The notes beneath the pieces were generated by a model that was not told the origin of the DNA, did not search any database, and was given only the letters and a program-made list of their open reading frames with translations. Of a DNA stretch of 64,000 nt, positions 17,317 through 24,468 are shown one piece after another (within the stretch, counting starts at the first letter, position 1; every line of letters begins with the position of its first letter). Source of the DNA: Flavobacterium daejeonense DSM 17708 (GTDB lineage Bacteria; Bacteroidota; Bacteroidia; Flavobacteriales; Flavobacteriaceae). Both the position numbers and the translations under genes were made by a program. Location of the stretch: contig NZ_AUDK01000011.1 of assembly GCF_000425425.1 (NCBI RefSeq), positions 62,001 through 126,000 of the forward strand, written 5' to 3'.

Positions 17317-17358
17317 ATCTAAAAAACAACCTAAGTTTAAAATAATAGAACAAATAAC

Positions 17359-17439
17359 ACACCCCTAACCCCTCTCAAGAGGGGAACCGCTCAGGTTTTC
17401 AAGTCACAACTCCCTCCTTGAGGAGGGTTAGGGAGGTGT
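17359..17439. repeat. Palindromic repeat of the ACACCCCTAACCC type
   Basis: The left part at 17359-17384 starts ACACCCCTAACCCCTCTC and contains its own hairpin (CCCCTCTCAAGAGGGG). The right part at 17411-17439 has CCCTCCTTGAGGAGGG and ends GGTTAGGGAGGTGT. The outer ends are complementary with mismatches. It lies between the permease and kinase genes. I see only one copy here. Confidence 0.65.
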
Positions 17440-17447
17440 AATAATTT

Positions 17448-17501
17448 ACCATTAAGAAATTAAGAAGTATTAAACCTAAATTTTCTTAATTTCTTAATGG
17501 T
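17448..17501. repeat. Perfect 19-bp inverted repeat (ACCATTAAGAAATTAAGAA)
   Basis: The arms 17448-17466 and 17483-17501 are exactly complementary with a 16-nt loop, and share the CCATTAAG start with the palindrome at 399-456. It sits 32 bp upstream of the kinase ATG. A transcript reading through from the permease gene would form a long A/U-rich hairpin just before the kinase start, which could dampen or uncouple its expression. Confidence 0.75.
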
Positions 17502-17532
17502 TTTAAAAAAAGCTTCTTGTCAAATTATACAA

Positions 17533-19032
17533 ATGAAAAAATATATACTTGCCATAGACCAGGGCACGAGCAGTACCAAAACCATACTTTTTGACGAATC
17601 AGGTCAGGCTGCTGCCAAAGGCTGCGTGGACTTAAAAACCAATTATTTTGACAATGGTTTTGTGGAGCAAAATCCGGAAGACATTTATCAAAACGTACTG
17701 GATTCGGTAACCGCATGTTTAAAGGATTTCACCCAAAAAGGCTTTGACATTCAGGATATTGTTTCCTGCGGTATCAGCAATCAGAGAGAAACTTTTGTGC
17801 TTTGGGACGAAAACGGAAAACCGCTGGCTCCAGCTGTGGTTTGGGCCTGCAAACGTTCGATTGGCGTTTGTAATGAGTTGATAGCAAAAGGACAAAACGA
17901 TTGGATCAAAGCCAAAACAGGTTTGTTGTTAGACCCTTATTTTTCCGGAACCAAATTACTTTGGCTACTGGAAAATGACGCCGATTTAAAGCAAAAAGTA
18001 AGCAATAGCGAAGTGTATTTTGGAACTGTTGATTGTTGGATTTTGTACAAATTGACGCATGGAGCCCAATTCAAAACCGACTATACCAATGCATCAAGAA
18101 CCTTACTGTTTAATATTCATAGTTTAGAATGGGACAGCGAAATCCTGGAAAAATGGGGATTATCTAATTTGAATTTGCCCTTGGCCTGCCCTTCTTCGCA
18201 TCATTTTGCGACCATCGACTGGGGCTCTATTTTAAATTTAAAAGAATTTTTCTCCATCCCGATGACGGCCTTAATTGGCGATTCGCATGCGGCGACTTTT
18301 GGGGAAGGTTGTTTTGAAAAAGGAACTGCCAAAGTCACTTTAGGAACCGGAAGTTCGATTATGATGAACATTGGCAACAAAGCCGTTTTATCCAATTCCG
18401 GAATGTTGACCACGATTTGCTGGAGTACCAAAGACCGTGTAGATTATGCTTTGGAAGGCGCTATTGTTTCCTGTGGTTCTACGATTGAATGGCTAAAAAA
18501 CGAATTGCAATTGTTCTCTTCTCCTTCTGAAACCGAGGCTATGGCAACAGCAATTGCTGACAATGCCGGCGTGTATCTGATTCCTGCCTTTAGCGGATTA
18601 GGCGCACCACACTGGCAAATGAGCCGAAAAGCCTCTATTGAAGGCATGACTTTTGGCACTACTAAAAATCATATCGTGAGAGCTGCTCTGGAAAGTATTC
18701 CGTACCAAATTAAGGATGTGGTGCAGGCCATGGAACAAGACATGCAGGCGGCTTTAAAATCCATTTCAGTCAATGGAGGTATGACCAAAAACGAATTTGT
18801 GATTCACTTTCTGGCTGATTTGCTGGGTATTCCATTGAACAAACAACGCAATCCTGATGTTTCTGCCTTAGGAGCTGCTTATCTATCGGGATTAAAAAGT
18901 GGTGTTTATGAGAGTATCTCCCAACTTGCTACAATTAACAAAGCACAGACAGAGCAGGTTTTAGCCAACACAACTAATGATTTACCAACTAATGGTTATC
19001 AGGGTTGGAAAGAAAAGATTGCCAGATTGTAG
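17533..19032 (+). CDS. FGGY family carbohydrate kinase (glycerol-kinase-like subgroup)
   Basis: A 499-residue ATP-dependent sugar kinase. The start is the ATG at 17533 (MKKYILAIDQGTSSTK); an in-frame start at 17497 would begin inside the palindrome. It has the phosphate loop DQGTSSTK (9-16), NQRETFVLWD (83-92), the catalytic-base segment GDSHAATFG (Asp250) and LGTGSS. NQRET is the polyol-contact motif of glycerol kinase, whereas xylulokinases carry a GQMHG motif at that place, so the substrate may be a short polyol or ketose rather than D-xylulose. As last gene of the locus it probably phosphorylates the isomerase product. Confidence 0.86.
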   Translation: MKKYILAIDQGTSSTKTILFDESGQAAAKGCVDLKTNYFDNGFVEQNPEDIYQNVLDSVTACLKDFTQKGFDIQDIVSCGISNQRETFVLWDENGKPLAPAVVWACKRSIGVCNELIAKGQNDWIKAKTGLLLDPYFSGTKLLWLLENDADLKQKVSNSEVYFGTVDCWILYKLTHGAQFKTDYTNASRTLLFNIHSLEWDSEILEKWGLSNLNLPLACPSSHHFATIDWGSILNLKEFFSIPMTALIGDSHAATFGEGCFEKGTAKVTLGTGSSIMMNIGNKAVLSNSGMLTTICWSTKDRVDYALEGAIVSCGSTIEWLKNELQLFSSPSETEAMATAIADNAGVYLIPAFSGLGAPHWQMSRKASIEGMTFGTTKNHIVRAALESIPYQIKDVVQAMEQDMQAALKSISVNGGMTKNEFVIHFLADLLGIPLNKQRNPDVSALGAAYLSGLKSGVYESISQLATINKAQTEQVLANTTNDLPTNGYQGWKEKIARL

Positions 19033-19071
19033 TTCCGAAATCTCGGGACATAAAATAAATAGTATCAATTT

Positions 19072-19098
19072 ACAGCCGCTTTAAAAGCGGCTGTTTTT
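19072..19098 (+). terminator. Rho-independent terminator of the sugar locus
   Basis: The arms ACAGCCGCTTT and AAAGCGGCTGT (19072-19092) pair perfectly and are followed by a T-run. It lies 40 bp after the kinase stop and closes the same-strand cluster that began at 9037. Confidence 0.88.
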
Positions 19099-19128
19099 GT
19101 GTATGTAAGAAATATTCTTATTTTTGTA

Positions 19129-19202
19129 TTGCGCTATTTAGTGTTGACGATTTTTACGTTGGCTTCATGCAACAACAAAACAGAAAATACAGCTAAAATA
19201 TG
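19129..19202 (+). pseudogene. Out-of-frame lipoprotein signal peptide upstream of the hydrolase
   Basis: From a TTG at 19129 the frame reads L-R-Y-L-V-L-T-I-F-T-L-A-S-C-N-N-K-T-E, a typical short lipoprotein signal with lipobox LASC, and stops at the TGA 19201-19203. The hydrolase ATG (19200) overlaps that stop in the other frame. Related secreted hydrolases carry such a signal in frame, so a one-base indel near 19190-19200 probably detached it. A sequencing error would look the same. Confidence 0.55.
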
Positions 19203-19994
19203 ACAGCAAGAAGCAACAGTTTGACTTTTAAAAATGGATATTCTGAAGTGAATGGTCTGAAAATGTATTATGAAATCCACGGACAGGGAAAGCCTATTGT
19301 TTTAATTCACGGTGGTGGTTCAACAATTCTGACCAATTTTGAGAAAATCATTCCGCTACTTGCTAAAAACAGACAAGTAATTGCTGTTGAACTTCAGGCT
19401 CACGGACGTACAAATGACCGAAATGCGGACCTATCATTTGAACAGGACGCAGACGATGTTGCCAAATTTCTTAAAAATTTAAACATTGCTAAAGCAGACT
19501 TTTTGGGCTTTAGCAATGGTGGGACAACTACATTACAAATCGCTATTCGCCACCCTGAAGCAGTTAACAAAATAATTTTAGCTTCAGCACTTGCCAAGCG
19601 AAACGGAGTTCCTGAATGGTTTTGGGAATTTATGGAAAATGCCAAATTGGAAAACATGCCCGAACTTTTAAAAGTGGGCTACAAAAAAGTAGCCGCAGAT
19701 GCCAATGGTTTACAAGTTATGCACGACAGAGATGCCAAGAGAATGCTAAACTTCAAAGACATTCCGGACGAGCAAATTAAATCTATTAAAGCACCTACTT
19801 TAATCATTATTGGCGACAAAGACATTATCACTCCGGAACACGCTATTGAATTGCACAGACAAATTGAAAACGCTGAATTAGCAATAATTCCGGGTGGACA
19901 CGGACAATATATTGGAGAAATTACAACAATAACAGCTGATTTTAAGGAAAGTGAGCTTGTAATTCCAATGATTGAAAAATTCCTAAATAAATAA
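19200..19994 (+). CDS. Alpha/beta hydrolase
   Basis: A 264-residue alpha/beta-hydrolase-fold protein. It has the oxyanion region VLIHGGGST (about 35-43), a nucleophile elbow GFSNGG (about 100-105; Ser), the acid region GDKDIITPEH and the catalytic His in PGGHGQYIGE. Substrate cannot be predicted. The protein as read lacks a signal peptide, but an intact lipoprotein signal lies just upstream in another frame, so the ancestral protein was probably exported. TATTTTTG at 19119-19126 is a possible -7 element. It follows the terminator of the sugar locus and is a separate unit. Confidence 0.85.
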   Translation: MTARSNSLTFKNGYSEVNGLKMYYEIHGQGKPIVLIHGGGSTILTNFEKIIPLLAKNRQVIAVELQAHGRTNDRNADLSFEQDADDVAKFLKNLNIAKADFLGFSNGGTTTLQIAIRHPEAVNKIILASALAKRNGVPEWFWEFMENAKLENMPELLKVGYKKVAADANGLQVMHDRDAKRMLNFKDIPDEQIKSIKAPTLIIIGDKDIITPEHAIELHRQIENAELAIIPGGHGQYIGEITTITADFKESELVIPMIEKFLNK

Positions 19995-20191
19995 TACTTA
20001 AAAATACGAACAGAAAAAGGGCGAACTGCTAATCAACAACTTAATCAACTAAAAAACAGCTCCGTATCGTTTTTTTCATTAATTTACTACTTGTATTCAA
20101 GTCCTTATTTTTTTTGGGAAATTCGGAAAATAAATACATCAGAGTAGCCGAAAACTGCATATTGAAAGAGTAGGCATTAATTATTTAGGTC

Positions 20192-20611
20192 ATGAAAAAA
20201 ATGCTACTTTCGCTATCGATGGTGTTTTTCATTCTAAATTCATTTGGTCAAACACCAACTACTCCACTTTCAAAAGATTATTATTTAGAAAAAAGTAAAA
20301 AACAAAAAAAGACAGCCTGGATGATACTGGGAAGCGGTTTAGGATTAGCTGCTATTGGCGGTCTTGTCCAATTAAGCAATTCAAACCAAACGTCTTATGG
20401 TTCAGGATTCGATTTTGATTTTACCGGAGCCTATATTGCTATTGGAGGAGGTGTTGTGTCTCTGGCAAGTATTCCTTGCTTTGTGAATGCTTCAAAAAAC
20501 AAAAAATTAGCTGTAGCCATAAGCATTGACAATCAAAATATACTTTTTCCTCAAGGCTATGATGTAGCTTTTAAAAAACAAGCTTCACTTAGTTTAAAAA
20601 TAGATTTTTAA
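20192..20611 (+). CDS. Hypothetical exported membrane protein
   Basis: I do not recognise this 139-residue protein. It starts with a signal peptide (MKKMLLSLSMVFFILNSFGQ), has a KKQKK basic patch near 37-40, then two hydrophobic, glycine-rich segments (about 43-62, MILGSGLGLAAIGGLVQL, and about 80-97, AYIAIGGGVVSLASIPC) separated by a polar loop. The end is beta-rich and finishes in KIDF. This two-helix layout is common in small flavobacterial envelope proteins. It stands alone, 197 bp after the hydrolase, with repeats downstream. Confidence 0.6.
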   Translation: MKKMLLSLSMVFFILNSFGQTPTTPLSKDYYLEKSKKQKKTAWMILGSGLGLAAIGGLVQLSNSNQTSYGSGFDFDFTGAYIAIGGGVVSLASIPCFVNASKNKKLAVAISIDNQNILFPQGYDVAFKKQASLSLKIDF

Positions 20612-20659
20612 CACTTAATGGCTATCGTTTACAAAGCGGTACATGAAAAACAATACTCC

Positions 20660-20740
20660 CACTGGCGCTCGTTTGCAACGAGTGTCTACTTACAATAAAA
20701 GACAAATCGTAGCATTTGTAATGCGGTACACTAAAAAATC
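20660..20740. repeat. REP-like two-hairpin element, copy 2
   Basis: Same parts as copy 1: CTGGCGCTCG...CGAGTG hairpin, TCTACTTAC, then ATCGTAGCATTTGTAATGCGGT with a GTAG foot and GCATT/AATGC stem, then ACTAAAAAATC. It opens the gene-free stretch 20612-21401, which consists almost entirely of repeats. Confidence 0.82.
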
Positions 20741-20754
20741 TTGTAACCTATATT

Positions 20755-20787
20755 AAATCTGACAGGTTTATAAAACCTGTCAGATTT
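20755..20787. repeat. Perfect 15-bp palindrome (AAATCTGACAGGTTT)
   Basis: The arms 20755-20769 and 20773-20787 are exactly complementary with a 3-nt loop. It is one more palindromic type in the repeat-dense spacer. No T-run follows, so I class it as a repeat and not as a terminator. Confidence 0.75.
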
Positions 20788-20885
20788 GGTTTCTGACACC
20801 TTTGTGAGAAAATCATAACGATACATTTTTTACTTTCCCTATAACCTCATGTCATTAAATTTAAGGAATTTAATTATTTTATTTT

Positions 20886-20944
20886 CACGCAGATTTATGC
20901 AGATTTGCGCAGAAAATGATAAAAAAATCTGCCAAATCTGCGTG
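20886..20944. repeat. CGCAGATT palindrome, empty copy 1
   Basis: The left arm CACGCAGATTTATGCAGATT (20886-20905) and right arm AATCTGCCAAATCTGCGTG (20926-20944) pair with a one-base gap around a short A-rich loop. The same wording occurs at 21163-21230 and 40719-40776 and, with a gene in between, at 37331-37765. Confidence 0.8.
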
Positions 20945-20958
20945 CGATTTTTTCCCTC

Positions 20959-21039
20959 TCTGGCGCTCGTTTGCAACGAGTGCCAACTTACATTAAAAAA
21001 CAAATCGTAGCATTTGTAATGCGGTAAACTAAAAAATCT
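20959..21039. repeat. REP-like two-hairpin element, copy 3
   Basis: Nearly the same as copy 2 (TGGCGCTCGTTTGCAACGAG then AATCGTAGCATTTGTAATGC), in the same orientation and about 300 bp downstream. It is followed by the word CTTCCTTCGTCAGCATGACAAG, which recurs with one change at about 21258-21280. Confidence 0.82.
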
Positions 21040-21162
21040 TGATGAGATGCTTCCTTCGTCAGCATGACAAGATTGTGAGAAAGTATTAATCTTGAAAATT
21101 TCACTTATAAAAAGTCAAATCAATAGCATTAAGACTAAAAACTTCATATTCATATTCATTTT

Positions 21163-21230
21163 CACGCAGATTCATAGAGATTTACGCAGATTTACGCAGA
21201 AAATAAAAAAAAATCTGCCGAATCTGCGTG
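21163..21230. repeat. CGCAGATT palindrome, empty copy 2
   Basis: It starts CACGCAGATTCATAGAGATT with further ACGCAGATT units in tandem and ends AATCTGCCGAATCTGCGTG. The arms are complementary around an A-rich loop. No gene lies inside. Confidence 0.8.
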
Positions 21231-21401
21231 CCATCATTTTTTTATGGTTCAATAAAAACTTCCTTCGTCAGCAGGACAAGTTTGCGGTTAAATCCAATCA
21301 ATGATTCAGTATTTCCGGAAAATTCAGCCGAACTGATGCTTTAAAGTTTCTTTTAAATCGGCAAACCAAGTATATTTACATCAATTAAAAAAAGGAAAAA
21401 C

Positions 21402-23057
21402 ATGCACATCAAAACACTAATCCTGATTATCATTAATAGTTTAATCGCATTGGTCATTGGATTATTGTCTTTTTCGTCTTATCAGCAGTTTTCGGATGTG
21501 TTGAACGATCGTATTTTGCTGCAATTGAATTCGATTAAAACACTCAAACAAAACCAGATTGAACATTTATTAAAATCAGAATGGGAACGATTCGAAGCTT
21601 CGGATTGGCACAACCAAAATATTGACACTTCCCTATTAAAACTTCCGGACAGCATTAAAAACAGTACCGGAATTTACGATTTGACTCCTTACCATAAAGC
21701 TAAAAAAACAACCATTGCTTTTATCTCCCATTCGAAAAGGGGTACAATAATTAAAATTTTAGATTACAACAAAATCAGAAATATACTTCTGGAACGCACC
21801 GGTATGGGCGACAGTGGTGAATCTTATCTGGTGGGCGAAGATTTCCGGATGCGTTCGCAATCCCGTTTTTATCCCAATAAAATTCCTTACACCATAACTG
21901 TAAAAACGAAAGGGGTGAACAATGCATTTAAAGGAATAAACGGCAGAGGTGTTTTTAAAGATTACAGGGGAATTGATGTGTATAGCGTGTACAGCCTCAT
22001 CAAAATTCGGAATTTAAAATTGGTTATCCTTTCTGAAATGGATGTCGATGAAGTTACAATTCCGTTACAAGAGTTGAAGGAAAGACTTCTTTTTTTAACG
22101 CTTGCCATATTTTTACTGGCGGTGATGCTTTCTCTTTTTTTGATACGAATTATTACCAATCCTATTAAGAATATGCAAAAAAGCCTCCGAATTATGGCGG
22201 AAGGTGACTATAATCAAACCAATCAATTTATCAAAAATTCCAGCGAAATCAAAGAAATGTTTGATGCGTTAGACAATTTGAAAGCTTCTTTGCAAGGCGC
22301 GGTAAAATTCTCGGATGACATTGGTAAAATGAATTTAAATACCGATTTTAAACCTAAAAGTCCGAATGATTTATTGGGAAAAAGCCTTTTGACAATGAGA
22401 GACAAGCTCATTGAGTTTAGAAATAAGGAAGAAAATACCCGAATACAATCCAAACGAATGTTAGTAAACGGTTTAGAAAATGAAAGACGCCGCCTGGCGC
22501 GCGAGCTTCATGATGGTGTGGGTCCGTATTTAACTTCTTTGAAACACTACATTGAAAACAGAGTGGAAAATGAAGTTAAAAAAACAGAAATGAAAAAAAT
22601 AGTAGATGCTACTATTTCTGAAATCAGACTGATGTCCAATGCCTTGATGCCGGCTTCTATAGACGATTTTGGAATTGGTGTTACCCTGACAAATTTTATC
22701 GAAAGTCTGAAAAAATCGACAACGGTAATTATTGAATATGAAGATTTAACCCGTCAGGAAGGTTCTAATATTACCAACCAACAGGCGATTAATCTTTTTA
22801 GAATTTGCCAGGAATTAATTAATAATTCTTTAAAACATGCTAAAGCAAAAAACATTCGAATTACCCTTTCAGAATTTGACGAATTTATCTCTCTGTTTTA
22901 TTTTGATGATGGAATTGGGTTTGATATCAATACCGTTAAATTAGGTTTAGGAATTATTAACATCAGAGAACGTGTAGAAATTTGCAATGGTACCATTATC
23001 ATCAATGCAAATTCAGGAAACAGCAGTTTTGAAATTGAATTACCTATAGAATTATGA
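21402..23057 (+). CDS. Sensor histidine kinase, NarL-partner type (HisKA_3)
   Basis: A 551-residue membrane kinase. A first membrane helix (about 5-27) and a second (about 229-250) bracket a 200-residue extracytoplasmic sensor region of Cache-like appearance. A HAMP-like segment follows (ITNPIKNMQKSLRIMAEGDYNQ), then the HisKA_3 dimerisation helix ERRRLARELHDGVGPYLTSL with the phosphorylated His370, and an HATPase_c domain (ICQELINNSLKHAKAKNI, DDGIGFD, GLGIINIRERVE). It overlaps the response regulator by 4 bp, so the two form a coupled pair. The input signal is unknown. Confidence 0.92.
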   Translation: MHIKTLILIIINSLIALVIGLLSFSSYQQFSDVLNDRILLQLNSIKTLKQNQIEHLLKSEWERFEASDWHNQNIDTSLLKLPDSIKNSTGIYDLTPYHKAKKTTIAFISHSKRGTIIKILDYNKIRNILLERTGMGDSGESYLVGEDFRMRSQSRFYPNKIPYTITVKTKGVNNAFKGINGRGVFKDYRGIDVYSVYSLIKIRNLKLVILSEMDVDEVTIPLQELKERLLFLTLAIFLLAVMLSLFLIRIITNPIKNMQKSLRIMAEGDYNQTNQFIKNSSEIKEMFDALDNLKASLQGAVKFSDDIGKMNLNTDFKPKSPNDLLGKSLLTMRDKLIEFRNKEENTRIQSKRMLVNGLENERRRLARELHDGVGPYLTSLKHYIENRVENEVKKTEMKKIVDATISEIRLMSNALMPASIDDFGIGVTLTNFIESLKKSTTVIIEYEDLTRQEGSNITNQQAINLFRICQELINNSLKHAKAKNIRITLSEFDEFISLFYFDDGIGFDINTVKLGLGIINIRERVEICNGTIIINANSGNSSFEIELPIEL

Positions 23058-23686
23058 CAGAAATTAAACTAATAATAGCCGATGATCATGAGCTTTTTAG
23101 AAACGGACTCGCTGAGCTGCTAAGAAAACATGACGACATCCAAATCGTGAAAAGTGTTGGGGATGGTGTGGAATTTATGGAGCTTGTAAAGAGTCAATTT
23201 GATGCTGATATTGTATTACTGGACATCACCATGCCCAATAGGGATGGTTTTGAAGTTTTAAAACAGTTAAAAACCTTAAATTCCAACATAAAACCTATTG
23301 TAATTTCCATGCACGATGATGGAAATTATATTGCTAAATGTGCAAAAATGGGCGCTTACGGCTACCTGCTAAAAAATACCGATGAAGCTGAATTAATCTT
23401 AGCAATCAGAAGTATTCATAAGGGGAAAAAATATTTTAGTGCTGAAATTTCAGAAAAAATGATCAACTTTATGTCGGAACAAAGCATCAGTGAGAATATT
23501 TTGTCCAATAAAGAAACCGAAGTTTTAGGCTTAATTGCCAAGGGCTTAACCACAAAAGAAATTGCCACAAAATTATTTGTGAGTTCCCGTACCATAGAAA
23601 CCCATCGCGCTAATATTTTGAAAAAGTTAGAGGTAAAAAACACCGCCGAACTCATTAAAAAAGCAGCAAAAATGAATTTAATTTAA
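23054..23686 (+). CDS. NarL/FixJ family response regulator
   Basis: A 210-residue regulator. The receiver domain (1 to about 120) has the acidic pair DD at 10-11, the phosphorylation site Asp57 in VLLDITMP and the conserved Lys in LLKNTDEAE. The C-terminal LuxR-type helix-turn-helix (about 145-205) reads LSNKETEVLGLIAKGLTTKEIATKLFVSSRTIETHRANILKKL. It is phosphorylated by the kinase encoded just upstream. The next gene on the strand codes for a small secreted protein whose promoter carries a palindrome, a candidate target. Confidence 0.94.
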   Translation: MTEIKLIIADDHELFRNGLAELLRKHDDIQIVKSVGDGVEFMELVKSQFDADIVLLDITMPNRDGFEVLKQLKTLNSNIKPIVISMHDDGNYIAKCAKMGAYGYLLKNTDEAELILAIRSIHKGKKYFSAEISEKMINFMSEQSISENILSNKETEVLGLIAKGLTTKEIATKLFVSSRTIETHRANILKKLEVKNTAELIKKAAKMNLI

Positions 23687-23736
23687 TCTATTAAAAATAC
23701 ACTCTTGGGTAAAATTGTTTTCCAACATTAAATTTT

Positions 23737-23886
23737 CGTCAGTTCGAGTAATCCCGTTTTTGGACGGGATTGTATCGAGAACAAGAAAATTTAGTGTCGA
23801 AAACGGTTCTCGTCCCGATAACTATCGGGACATTTTTTGTTCCGTCCCGAAGTGTCGGGATTATACAAAAAACAATCGAACTGACG
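23737..23886. repeat. 150-bp MITE-like palindromic element, copy B
   Basis: The ends CGTCAGTTCGAGT (23737-23749) and ATCGAACTGACG (23875-23886) are complementary with one mismatch. Inside are ATCCCGTTTTTGGACGGGAT (its own hairpin), CGAGAACAAG, AACGGTTCTCGTCCCGATAACTATCGGGAC and CCCGAAGTGTCGGGA. The order of parts matches copy C and, inverted, copy A. Confidence 0.85.
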
Positions 23887-23924
23887 TTTTTAATAATTTC
23901 ATCTAATCGCAACAAAACAACAAT

Positions 23925-23996
23925 ATCCGTATAAATACGGATGCGAATTGAGTAAATTCACATAACCCTAAAAGCCTGTTACTGAATGTAATTTTG
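23925..23996 (+). promoter_or_regulatory. Promoter of the small secreted protein with an upstream palindrome
   Basis: TAATTTTG at 23989-23996 is a -7 element 27 bp before the ATG. ATCCGTAT-AA-ATACGGAT at 23925-23942 is a perfect 8+2+8 palindrome centred about 67 bp upstream of the expected transcription start, a usual place for a LuxR/NarL-type activator. The neighbouring response regulator is the obvious candidate to bind it. Confidence 0.5.
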
Positions 23997-24022
23997 TATA
24001 AAACAATAAAAAAGTAATAGTC

Positions 24023-24385
24023 ATGAAAAAAATAGCATTAATTTTAGGATTCTTAGTAATTTCCTTAAGCGCCTTTGCACAAGAAAAAAATAATGTAAAA
24101 CAAAATGATTTAAAAGGTCCGGCTTTTAAAAATTTTAAATCCTGGATGCACAAAGCCGTGCCAACAAAAGTATATTCAGAAAGTAATAAAGTAGCTCTTC
24201 AGGGACCTGCATACAAAAACCAAAAGCCAGGAAAAATCACTTCTAAAGAAAATTTGGTTCTGGTGCAAACTACAGGTTCTGAAAGACAACAATTAACAGG
24301 ACCGGCTTACAAAAATCATGGCCCTTGGAACAACACTTCAAAACAAGAAATGGTTGCTTTGGAAACAGTTGGTGATGAAAAATAA
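24023..24385 (+). CDS. Small secreted protein with three L-x-GPA(Y/F)KN repeats
   Basis: I do not recognise this 120-residue protein by function. It has a clear signal peptide (MKKIALILGFLVISLSAFAQ). The mature part holds three copies of one motif: LKGPAFKN at 30-37, LQGPAYKN at 59-66 and LTGPAYKN at 91-98, spaced 29 and 32 residues apart and each followed by a short K/P/W-containing tail and a V-(A/L)-L stretch. It lies after the two-component pair with its own promoter and a terminator, which suggests a regulated, abundant exported product. Confidence 0.7.
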   Translation: MKKIALILGFLVISLSAFAQEKNNVKQNDLKGPAFKNFKSWMHKAVPTKVYSESNKVALQGPAYKNQKPGKITSKENLVLVQTTGSERQQLTGPAYKNHGPWNNTSKQEMVALETVGDEK

Positions 24386-24415
24386 AAGTTAACTGAATCA
24401 GTATAAGAAACGAAA

Positions 24416-24457
24416 GAGGCTGTTCGAAAATTACTTTTCTGACAGCCTCATTTTTTT
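24416..24457 (+). terminator. Rho-independent terminator
   Basis: GAGGCTGT (24416-24423) pairs with ACAGCCTC (24442-24449) around an 18-nt loop and is followed by ATTTTTTT. It closes the secreted-protein gene and separates it from the convergent transglutaminase-like gene. Confidence 0.85.
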
Positions 24458-24468
24458 ATCTCAACTGA

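Noticed and set aside
9037..19032. Assignment of the sugar locus to transketolase-type sulfoquinovose degradation
   Set aside because: The split transketolase and isomerase would fit, but the sulfo-sugar reductase or dehydrogenase, a glucosidase and a sulfonate exporter are absent, and an FGGY kinase would be unexplained.
20612..21401. Possible CRISPR array in the repeat-rich spacer
   Set aside because: The repeats belong to different palindromic families, are not evenly spaced, and no cas gene is in the window.
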